Below are positions 51,913 through 59,425 of a stretch of DNA of 64,000 nucleotides, piece after piece. Source of the DNA: an uncultured Varibaculum sp. (GTDB lineage Bacteria > Actinomycetota > Actinomycetes > Actinomycetales > Actinomycetaceae); assembly GCF_902489465.1 (NCBI RefSeq), contig NZ_CABTZZ010000003.1, positions 1 through 64,000 on the forward strand, read 5' to 3'. Below the pieces are notes generated by a model. It was not told the origin of the DNA. It ran no database searches and was given only the letters and a program-made list of their open reading frames with translations. A program made the position numbers and the translations under genes. Numbering within the stretch: position 1 is the first letter of the stretch; the number at the start of each line of letters is the position of its first letter.

Positions 51913-54096
51913 CTAGTCTTCTTTAGGACGCAACCAGAGGCAACCCAAGGGAGGTACCCTGAGCTCTACCGAGTAGGGGCGGCCATTCCACTCCATATCT
52001 TCGGCAGTTACCTGACCTAAGTTAGTAACCCCCGAGCCGCCATACTTGGCGTCATCGGTGTTAATAATTTCTTCCCACTCCCCACCGTCGGGTAGTCCTA
52101 CCCGGTAGCCTTCGTGGGGATTACCCGCAAAGTTACAGATACACACCATCTTGTGTTCGTGTCCCCGATCATCACGGGACTTGCGCACATAAGAGATCAC
52201 GTTATGATCCGAATCATTGGATTCAATCCATTCAAACCCGGTGTGTTCGTCATCCCACAATGCCGGTTCGCTAGTGTAGATCTGGTTCAAGTCCCGCACT
52301 AGTGCCCGTACTCCCTGGTTGCGCTCGTCATCTAGCAGGAACCAATCCAGGGAGCGGTTGGCATCCCACTCGGCGCCCTGGGCGAACTCGCCTCCCATGA
52401 ACAACAATTGCTTACCCGGGTGTGACCATTGATAGGCGTAGAGGGAACGCACTCCCGCTAATTGGCGCCAGTAGTCACCTGGCTGCTTAGCGAGTATAGA
52501 GCCCTTGCCGTAGACAACTTCATCGTGGGAGAGCGGCAAAATATAGTGCTCCGAGAACGCATACACCAGGGAGAACGTAAGTTCGCCGTGGTGCCAAGAT
52601 CGGTTGACTGGGTCTTCACGCAGGTAACGCAAGGTATCGTTCATCCAACCCATATTCCACTTCAAACCAAAGCCCAAGCCGCCGGCATCGGTAGGAGCAG
52701 TTACCCCTGGCCAGGCCGTAGACTCTTCTGCAATCATGCAGATGCCCGGATACAGGCGGTAGCAGGTGGCGTTGGCTTCCTGTAGGAAAGAAATCGCTTC
52801 CAGGTTTTCCCGTCCGCCATATTGGTTGGGATGCCACTGGCCTTCCTCGCGGGAATAATCCAGGTAAAGCATGGAAGCGACCGCATCGACCCGCAAACCA
52901 TCAATATGGAACTCATCCAACCAGTACAGGGCGTTGGCCACCAGGAAGTTTCGTACCTCGTTGCGACCAAAGTTGAAAATCAAGGTTCCCCAATCGGGCT
53001 GTTCGCCGCGGGTAGGATCCGGATGCTCATAGAGTTTGGTGCCATCAAAGTCGGCGAGCGCAAACTGGTCTTTGGGGAAATGGCCGGGAACCCAGTCCAG
53101 GATGACCCCGATTCCCGCCTGGTGCAGTTTATCTACCAGGTAGCGGAAATCGTCGGGAGTGCCATAGCGGGAAGAGGGCGCGTAATATCCGCTCTGTTGG
53201 TAACCCCAGGAACCATAGAAGGGATGCTCGGAAACTGGCATCATCTCTACGTGGGTAAAGCCCATATCTTTAACATAGGTAACCAGATCGTCAGCCAAAT
53301 CCCGATAGTGGGTGTCATAAGACCAGGACCCGATATGCATCTCATAGACCGACATAGGGGAGGTATGGGGATCGGTTTTTGCCCGCTTGTCCATCCACTC
53401 TTGGTCTTCCCACTGGTGGTGTTTATCGGTTACTACCGAGGCCGTCAAGGGAGGAATCTCGCAGGCGCGAGCCATCGGGTCGGCTTTTTGTTGCCAGGTG
53501 CCGTCTGGTCTTAAAATTTCGAACTTGTAGCGAGCCCCAATTTCGACGTCCGGGATAAACAATTCCCAGATCCCCGAGGAACCGAGGGAACGCATCGAGG
53601 AGGTCTCCCCATCCCAATAGTTAAAGTCGCCCACTACCCGCACTGCTTGGGCGTTCGGCGCCCACACCGCAAAGGAGGCTCCTTTAGTTTGCCCCATTTC
53701 CGTGTCGTAGGTGCGCAGGTGAGCTCCCAACACTTCCCAAAGTCGCTCGTGACGCCCCTCAGCAATCAGATAAAGGTCAAATTCGCCAACGGTGGGCAGG
53801 TAACGGTAACCGTCATCTAGCTCTGTGGTTTCTTCCCCATAGGTGGTGCGCACCCGGTAATCGGGGATTTCGGTGCCCTCAAGTACTGCCACCCAAATGC
53901 CATCTTGCTCATGGGTTGCCGGGAAAGTGCCTTTGGGGGTGATAATCTCTACGGCATCTGCCAGGTGGGCAACGGTGCGGATAGTTACGGAATCGTCCCC
54001 CACGTGGGTGCCTAGCACTGAATGCGGGTCAAAATATCGTCCGTGGGCGACATTAGCTAGGACGTCTGGATCTACAGCTACAGGTTTTGCGTTCAT
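51913..54096 (-). CDS. glgB: 1,4-alpha-glucan branching enzyme
   Basis: 727 aa, the length of actinobacterial GlgB with the extra N-terminal CBM48-like domain (start MNAKPVAVDPDVLANVAHGRYFDPHS-type N1 domain; residues ~1-110). GH13 catalytic blocks: nucleophile Asp in DGLRVDAVAS, acid Glu in MIAEESTAWP, and LPLSHDEV. Makes alpha-1,6 branches in glycogen. Other glg genes are not in the window. GC-rich 722-bp gene-free stretch lies upstream. Confidence 0.95.
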   Translation of the reverse strand: MNAKPVAVDPDVLANVAHGRYFDPHSVLGTHVGDDSVTIRTVAHLADAVEIITPKGTFPATHEQDGIWVAVLEGTEIPDYRVRTTYGEETTELDDGYRYLPTVGEFDLYLIAEGRHERLWEVLGAHLRTYDTEMGQTKGASFAVWAPNAQAVRVVGDFNYWDGETSSMRSLGSSGIWELFIPDVEIGARYKFEILRPDGTWQQKADPMARACEIPPLTASVVTDKHHQWEDQEWMDKRAKTDPHTSPMSVYEMHIGSWSYDTHYRDLADDLVTYVKDMGFTHVEMMPVSEHPFYGSWGYQQSGYYAPSSRYGTPDDFRYLVDKLHQAGIGVILDWVPGHFPKDQFALADFDGTKLYEHPDPTRGEQPDWGTLIFNFGRNEVRNFLVANALYWLDEFHIDGLRVDAVASMLYLDYSREEGQWHPNQYGGRENLEAISFLQEANATCYRLYPGICMIAEESTAWPGVTAPTDAGGLGFGLKWNMGWMNDTLRYLREDPVNRSWHHGELTFSLVYAFSEHYILPLSHDEVVYGKGSILAKQPGDYWRQLAGVRSLYAYQWSHPGKQLLFMGGEFAQGAEWDANRSLDWFLLDDERNQGVRALVRDLNQIYTSEPALWDDEHTGFEWIESNDSDHNVISYVRKSRDDRGHEHKMVCICNFAGNPHEGYRVGLPDGGEWEEIINTDDAKYGGSGVTNLGQVTAEDMEWNGRPYSVELRVPPLGCLWLRPKED

Positions 54097-54818
54097 GCCT
54101 CTAGCGTGTCACGAATCGCCCAATAATTCTTTGGAATAACCCCCCGATTTCCAAATTTTTTCCACCCCGAGTTCCAACAGCGTGCATTGCTTAATATCAT
54201 CTGGTTCTATTATTCGGGGCTGGCTCGGTAAAAGCACTCCGGGGGCCCGGTGAGCCTCGCAGGGGCTCGGCTCAAGCCCCGTTCGTATCTTTTACCGGCC
54301 GCGCCCCTAGTCGCACCGGGTTGCCCTCTCAGCGCGGGGACTGTCCGCGTACAGAGGCGGATTTTACCGCCCGCCCCGAAATCCGGAAAACGCTCTGGCA
54401 TTTTCACGGATTTAACGCCTTAAGAATTACAGAACTCTAGACTTCTCACCTGGTACCCGACTATAAAGGCATCTTGGTGGCTAGGAGTGTCTACCCTACG
54501 GCATAAATCCGCCCCTGCACGCTCATTGCGTACCTTACGGGAATCTGGCAAAACTGTACCCCTTGCGTGGGGGCGAAGTTTTATCCGAGCAGGCTAGGAG
54601 AGTACCTGGCGGTTCTTGTTCCCACTGAGATGTTCACGCAAGTGATACCAGCCTGCCCGCACACCGGACTAGCCTAGGCAGGAGGAAAAACTTCTCCCCC
54701 GCGCTAAACCCGGAGTGCTTTTACCGAGCCAGCCCCGGGATAGGGAAAACACATGAATCTATACCTCGCGCGTGACGTACGGACTTTTCGTAAACCCGGT
54801 GGGCTTTAGGCGGTGGGG
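54097..54818. other. 722-bp gene-free interval upstream of glgB
   Basis: No convincing ORF with a ribosome binding site on either strand; the longest frames are Arg/Pro/Gly-rich and unlikely to be real. Most of it is the 54215-54737 inverted-repeat element described below. The remainder holds the glgB promoter region (54097-54214) and about 80 bp downstream of the aldehyde dehydrogenase stop. Confidence 0.7.
54215..54737 (+). ncRNA. Candidate large structured RNA closed by a 29-bp helix
   Basis: The 29 nt at 54215-54243 (CGGGGCTGGCTCGG start) and 54709-54737 are perfect inverted complements. Inside are hairpins with arms at 54262/54275 (6 bp), 54325-54357 (CCTCT and CGCGG stems), 54356-54371 (GGCGG/CCGCC), 54379-54413 (12 bp, one bulge), 54550-54582 (AAAACT and CCCC stems), 54634-54645 (TCAC-GCAA-GTGA, a GNRA tetraloop on the plus strand) and 54652-54682 (CCTGCC/GGCAGG). 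TTTTACCG recurs three times (54289, 54362, 54719). Orientation is inferred from the GCAA loop; a TATTAT box at 54208 could be a plus-strand -10. It does not match RNase P, tmRNA, SRP or 6S RNA by eye. The alternative is a non-autonomous element with terminal inverted repeats, but I see no target duplication. Confidence 0.6.
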
Positions 54819-56288
54819 TTACCAATCTAGGCTGAAGTATTGCACCTCTTGGAACTCCCTAATCCCTTCGCGGGCGCCCTCGCGACCAATCCCGGATTGT
54901 TTTACTCCACCAAAGGGTGCAGCGGGATCGGATACCAGGCCGCGGTTCACCCCCACCATGCCGACCTCGATCTTTTCTGCTAGATGCAGCGCCCAGTTTA
55001 GGTCGCCGTAAACGTAGGAGGCCAGCCCCATTTCGGTGCCATTTACCATATTGAGCAGTTCGTCCTCGTCAGCATATTCCTTAATGGGGGCAAGCGGGCC
55101 GAAGATTTCGTTTTGTAGGAGGGGAGAGTCGGCGCGGGGCACCTCGATAACTGTGGGTGCCACGAAGTATCCAGCTAGATCGCTGGGTAGGGGTGCTTGA
55201 GCAAGGACTTTTGCTCCTTGGTCTAGGGCTGATTCGAGCAACTGATTCATTGCCTGCATAGCTTTTTCGTTAACTACCGGGCCGATTTCGGTTTCTGGAT
55301 CTAGTCCCGCGCCCACTTTCAAAGCTGTTACTCGTTGGCAAAGTGCTTGCGTAAATTCTTCTTTAATGTCTTTGTGCAGGTAGATGCGGTTAGCGGCGGT
55401 GCAGGCTTGACCGCCGTTGCGGAACTTGGCAACCATTAGCCCCTCGACAGCGGCATCCACATCGGCGGTTGCTCCCACTACGAAGGCGGCATTTCCTCCA
55501 AGTTCCATAGCGGTGTTCACTACCCGGGGAGCGGCGAGCCCCAGCAGGGTGCGTCCCACCGGGGTGGAGCCGGTGAAGGACACTAGGCGTACGCGGGGAT
55601 CGGCTAGCCAGGTATTGGAAATTTCGGCAGAGTGGCGTGAAGGTACCAGGTTTACTACCCCGTCTGGTACGCCTGCCTCTTTTAGGATGCGCATAATGGC
55701 GAGGGCGGTTAAGGGGGTTTCGGAGGCTGGTTTTAGCACTACGGCGTTGCCGGCGGCGAGGGCGGGCGCGATTTTCCGGGTTGCCATGGCGGCAGGGAAA
55801 TTCCAGGGAGTAATCAGCGCACATACCCCGACCGGGCGGGCGGTGACCAGGGTACGCGAGCCGCCTGCCGGCGGAATCGCATAATCGCCGTCAGAGCGGA
55901 CTGCCTCTTCGGAGAACCAACGGAAGAATTCGGCGGCGTAGGAGGCTTCGCCCAGAGAATCGGGATAGGCTTTACCGTTTTCCCAGCTCATTAGGCTAGC
56001 GAGTTCCTTAGCGGAAGCCGTCATCAATTCCCAGGCGCGGCGCAGGATTTCGCCACGTTCGCGGGGAGAGCGGTCAGCCCACCCGGGTTGAGCGCTGACT
56101 GCCGCCTCGAGAGCAGCGCTGGCATCGGCGGTGGTGCCCGAGCTTACTTCGGTAATCGCGCGAGTGGTGGCGGGGTCTATTACCGGGAATGTTTCCCCGC
56201 TAGATGCTGGTCTGGGAGAGTTGTTAATCCAAACGGCTTTTGTCGGTTCCAGTTCTGCAACATACTGCGTTAGTTCTGCGCTATCCAT
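54819..56288 (-). CDS. Succinate-semialdehyde dehydrogenase-type aldehyde dehydrogenase
   Basis: 489 aa. ALDH superfamily: TPWNFPAAMATRKIAPALAAG, FTGSTPVGRTL (NAD(P)-binding), general base Glu in LELGGNAAF (~258) and nucleophile Cys in GGQACTAANRIYL (~292). The C-terminal GVKQSGIGREGAREGIREF is typical of GabD-type enzymes. Oxidises succinate semialdehyde or a similar aldehyde to the acid. Starts after AAGAGG. Lies downstream of gdhA on the same strand but behind a terminator, so expressed separately or by read-through. Confidence 0.85.
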   Translation of the reverse strand: MDSAELTQYVAELEPTKAVWINNSPRPASSGETFPVIDPATTRAITEVSSGTTADASAALEAAVSAQPGWADRSPRERGEILRRAWELMTASAKELASLMSWENGKAYPDSLGEASYAAEFFRWFSEEAVRSDGDYAIPPAGGSRTLVTARPVGVCALITPWNFPAAMATRKIAPALAAGNAVVLKPASETPLTALAIMRILKEAGVPDGVVNLVPSRHSAEISNTWLADPRVRLVSFTGSTPVGRTLLGLAAPRVVNTAMELGGNAAFVVGATADVDAAVEGLMVAKFRNGGQACTAANRIYLHKDIKEEFTQALCQRVTALKVGAGLDPETEIGPVVNEKAMQAMNQLLESALDQGAKVLAQAPLPSDLAGYFVAPTVIEVPRADSPLLQNEIFGPLAPIKEYADEDELLNMVNGTEMGLASYVYGDLNWALHLAEKIEVGMVGVNRGLVSDPAAPFGGVKQSGIGREGAREGIREFQEVQYFSLDW

Positions 56289-56376
56289 AACCTCTTAATC
56301 TCTTTTCGTTTTAAATACCGCTTTTTCTGCGTCTTTGGTTCAGTTTATAGCGTTACCATCAGGGGTGGTAGAAAAG

Positions 56377-56413
56377 TATCTCCCCCGAGCGGCTGGTCCG
56401 CTCGGGGGAGATA
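56377..56413 (-). terminator. Terminator of gdhA
   Basis: A 16-bp perfect stem (TATCTCCCCCGAGCGG and its complement) with a 5-nt loop. On the minus strand it is followed by ACTTTTCT. Lies 42 nt past the gdhA stop codon. Confidence 0.85.
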
Positions 56414-56454
56414 TGGTTTCACCTCAACGGGCAGATTCTCTGCCTAGGCGTCGA

Positions 56455-57711
56455 TCACGGGTAAAGACCGCGCCGTTTGTGAGCCTGCAAGACGCGTTCC
56501 ACCGCCAATACGGTAGCTGCCACCCGCAAGGTCACGCCCTTTTCTTCGGCGTAAGCCTCTACATCTTTCCAGGCGGCGGTAATCCGCTGTTCCTCTTCTT
56601 TTTGTACTCGCTCTAGTGGCCAGAAGAAGTTGTCGCGTCCTTGTACCCATTCGTAGTAGGACACGATCACGCCACCGGAGTTTGCCAGAATGTCGGGAAC
56701 CACCATTACTCCCTTTTCATTCAAAATCTTGTCGGCGGCAGAATCGGTGGGGCCGTTGGCGCCTTCGACAATAATCTTGGCTTTCACATCGGGAGCATTT
56801 TCCTTGGTGAGCACGCCTTCAATGGCGGCTGGTACCACTACGTCTACGTCCAGAAGTAGCAGCTGAGAGGCGTCCATGGGTTCGGCACCGGGGAAGCCTA
56901 CGACTTTGCCTTTTTCGTCAACGTATTCGCCGAGAGCTTTGGTGTCGATACCATCGGCGTTGTAGATGGCGCCAAAAATATCGGAGATGGCGACTACTTT
57001 GCCGCCGCGACGCTGCGCGATTTCGGCAGCTCCGCGCCCTACTTTACCGAAGCCTTGGATGGCCAGGGAGGCGTCCTCGAATTTAATGCCTTGTTTCTTC
57101 AGGGCGGCTTCTACCATGATTACTACGCCCAGGGAGGTTGCTTCTGCGCGTCCGAGTGATCCGCCGAGAGAAACGGGTTTACCAGTACAAATGCCGGGGA
57201 CGGTATAGCCTTGGAACTGGGAATAGGTGTCCATAATCCAGGCCATGGTCTGTTCGTTAGTTCCCACGTCGGGGGCGGGAACGTCTTTTTCCGGGCCGAT
57301 GATCGGCAGAATCTCGGAAATGTAGCGGCGAGTTACCCGCTCTAGTTCGGCTTGGGAATACTTGCTGGGGTCAATAGTTACCCCGCCTTTTGCTCCGCCA
57401 TAGGGCAGATTCACTAGGGCGCATTTCCAGGTCATCCACATAGATAGGGCGCGAACTTCGTCAATATCGACGTTTTCGTTGTAACGGATGCCGCCTTTGG
57501 CCGGCCCGCGCGTCAAGTTGTGTTGTACCCGGTAGCCGTGCAGCACTTCATGGGTGCCGTCGTCGCGACGAATCGGAATAGAAACGCTCATTTCGCGGCG
57601 TGGCGAAGCGAGCATCTCGTAGTCGCCCTCGGAAAATCCCAGAATTTTCTGGGCTTCCCGTAGCTGATTCTTCGCGTCCTCATAGGGATTCGGTTTGTAA
57701 TCCTCGGACAT
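56455..57711 (-). CDS. gdhA: Glutamate dehydrogenase
   Basis: 418 aa, the short hexameric class. Substrate-binding Lys72 in GPAKGGIRY (69-77) and catalytic Lys108 in LPYGGAKGGV, then a Rossmann domain with IQGFGKVGRGAAE. Interconverts glutamate and 2-oxoglutarate plus ammonium. Length and GGAKGG context resemble the catabolic NAD-type enzymes of peptide fermenters. Strong AAAGGAGAT ribosome site. Divergent from the PucR regulator across 202 bp with a dyad, which suggests control by it. Confidence 0.93.
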   Translation of the reverse strand: MSEDYKPNPYEDAKNQLREAQKILGFSEGDYEMLASPRREMSVSIPIRRDDGTHEVLHGYRVQHNLTRGPAKGGIRYNENVDIDEVRALSMWMTWKCALVNLPYGGAKGGVTIDPSKYSQAELERVTRRYISEILPIIGPEKDVPAPDVGTNEQTMAWIMDTYSQFQGYTVPGICTGKPVSLGGSLGRAEATSLGVVIMVEAALKKQGIKFEDASLAIQGFGKVGRGAAEIAQRRGGKVVAISDIFGAIYNADGIDTKALGEYVDEKGKVVGFPGAEPMDASQLLLLDVDVVVPAAIEGVLTKENAPDVKAKIIVEGANGPTDSAADKILNEKGVMVVPDILANSGGVIVSYYEWVQGRDNFFWPLERVQKEEEQRITAAWKDVEAYAEEKGVTLRVAATVLAVERVLQAHKRRGLYP

Positions 57712-57782
57712 ATATTTTGATCTCCTTTAAGGTTATCGATTGGGGTCTGACCTTAGCTTTTCCTGACTGGCAGGAATCATTT

Positions 57783-57796
57783 ACGACGATCGTCGT
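57783..57796. promoter_or_regulatory. 14-nt palindrome between gdhA and pucR-like gene
   Basis: ACGACGATCGTCGT is a perfect palindrome, 72 nt upstream of the gdhA start and 118 nt upstream of the regulator. Candidate operator for the divergent PucR-family protein. Closer to the regulator, TATGCA repeats (57891-57906, and again GTGCATAA near 57914) form a second candidate site. Confidence 0.45.
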
Positions 57797-57913
57797 CATT
57801 ACTAAGGCGGTCAGCGCCCCATCTACCTCCGTTTTGAGCGGTGGTAACTGCAGTCTATCTAGGACGTAAGTCAGGGGTAAATATGCAATATGCATAAAAT
57901 CTGGAAGTAGAAT

Positions 57914-59425
57914 GTGCATAATGTATATATGATTACTGTGCAGGCGCTCCTGGGGCGACCGCATTTACATATTCAATCCCTTTGGTGTCCTAATCCTTTG
58001 GCCAAACTACGTTGGGTGGCGACCTCGGAACAAATAAATCCCGCTATTTCCTTAGAGGGAAACGAGCTGCTGCTAACCACTTCCGCGGGGAATCCGGAGG
58101 CGGAAGCTGGTTGGCTCGAATATGCCCAGCGCCTGGTGGCGGGGGGAATCACTACCCTGGGATTCGGTTTGGGGCTTAGTCACGATACCGTTCCTCCGCA
58201 CTTGGTGCAGGCAGCCCGGAAAACTGGTCTTAACTTAATTGAGGTAGCCGCCGATCAATCTTTTGTGGCGCTTTCCCAAGAAGTAGCGCGGATGATCGAG
58301 GTCGAAGCCACCTCCGGGAAATATAAACTGGCGGCTTTGCAACAGCGCCTGATCCAAGCATCTGCACAGCCGCGCAGTGTAGACCTGATTACGGGGGAGT
58401 TGGCGCGAGGGATCGGCGCACAGGTAATCATCAGAGATAAGGCGGGCAGGATGATAGCTCAAGCATCCGCGCCTACGTTGAGTGCCGATTTAGGGAATTT
58501 TGCAGAACAATCTTGGGAGGGTTTTTCCGCAAATACCTCCCAGCTTTCCTTTGAAAGCGAGGAAGGATACTGTCTTTTCGCTGCTATTAACGCCCTAGGA
58601 CAGGAAACCGCTTGGCTGCAGGTGTGTTGGAGCGTATTTCCTCAGCCGTGGCAGCAGCAGGCGCTTTCGCAGGCGGGGCTGTTAATCGCCTCGGCGCTAG
58701 CTAATTCCCGCTTTGTGTCCTCCTATCATGGGCGCTTACTGCAGCGCGCTTTTACCCTGTTGCTTTCTGGGGAGCTGGGGGCGGCGCAGATTCTAACCGA
58801 GATGGCGTTTCCGGACGCGTGGGCGCTTAGTGGGCGCTATGTTCCGTTGGTAGTGGCAGGGGAGGAGGGCGACCTGCGGGCTTTGGCTGCCAGAGTGGAG
58901 CGGGCAGTAACTAAAACTATGCCACCGCCGCTGTGGCGTTTTCACGCCGATAATTTAGAAATGGCGATTCCGGTAGCGGCGTTGCCGCTGACTTTGTCCA
59001 ACTTTTCGCAAAAACAGTTTTCGGCTTTGCGAGCGGGAGTAGGGCAGGATTACCCGATCTCGCGGTTTAGTGCAGGGCTATCCGGGGCGCGGCAAGCGCT
59101 GCGGCACACCGGAAATACCCAGCCGGTAGCCCGGTGGGAGGAGATTTCTCGTTCTGGACTATTGCAGGTAATGGGTAGGGAAACGGTAGCGGCGTTCTCT
59201 CAGCAATTCCTGCGACCTCTACGGGGAGAAGCGGAACTACTGGCGCTGCTGGAACAGTATGTAGCCACTAAGGGTAATCGGCAACAGATGGCCAATACCC
59301 TGGGACTGCACCGTAACACCGTGGCGAAGCGGCTAGAAAAACTGCAAAGCAAACTGGGCGTTAACCTGGCAGAAGCCGGCGCTCAAGCCTCTGCCTGGGT
59401 AGCGCTACAAGGACGCAATTCCTAG
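57914..59425 (+). CDS. PucR-family transcriptional regulator
   Basis: 503 aa, GTG start with GGAAG 6 nt upstream (ATG five codons on is possible). N-terminal PucR domain (~5-125: VQALLGRPHLHIQSLWC, GGITTLGFGLGLS, AARKTGLNLIEV), a middle GGDEF-like/GAF-like region, and a C-terminal HTH of the HTH_30 type (~440-495: NRQQMANTLGLHRNTVAKRL). Such proteins sense purine or nitrogen metabolites and activate neighbouring catabolic genes; gdhA, read divergently, is the obvious target. Its stop overlaps that of the adhesin gene in a shared CTAG. Confidence 0.85.
   Translation: MHNVYMITVQALLGRPHLHIQSLWCPNPLAKLRWVATSEQINPAISLEGNELLLTTSAGNPEAEAGWLEYAQRLVAGGITTLGFGLGLSHDTVPPHLVQAARKTGLNLIEVAADQSFVALSQEVARMIEVEATSGKYKLAALQQRLIQASAQPRSVDLITGELARGIGAQVIIRDKAGRMIAQASAPTLSADLGNFAEQSWEGFSANTSQLSFESEEGYCLFAAINALGQETAWLQVCWSVFPQPWQQQALSQAGLLIASALANSRFVSSYHGRLLQRAFTLLLSGELGAAQILTEMAFPDAWALSGRYVPLVVAGEEGDLRALAARVERAVTKTMPPPLWRFHADNLEMAIPVAALPLTLSNFSQKQFSALRAGVGQDYPISRFSAGLSGARQALRHTGNTQPVARWEEISRSGLLQVMGRETVAAFSQQFLRPLRGEAELLALLEQYVATKGNRQQMANTLGLHRNTVAKRLEKLQSKLGVNLAEAGAQASAWVALQGRNS

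Noticed and set aside
54210..54407. 65-codon minus-strand ORF inside the inverted-repeat element
   Set aside because: Arg/Pro/Gly-rich, no ribosome binding site, and it runs through the repeat arm and several hairpins; looks like chance reading of structured DNA.
54215..54737. RNase P RNA, tmRNA, SRP RNA or 6S RNA
   Set aside because: The conserved cores (for RNase P the AGGAAAGTCC-type box, for tmRNA the tRNA-like 3' end with CCA and an encoded tag, for SRP the GGAAGCAGC-like loop) are not present on either strand.
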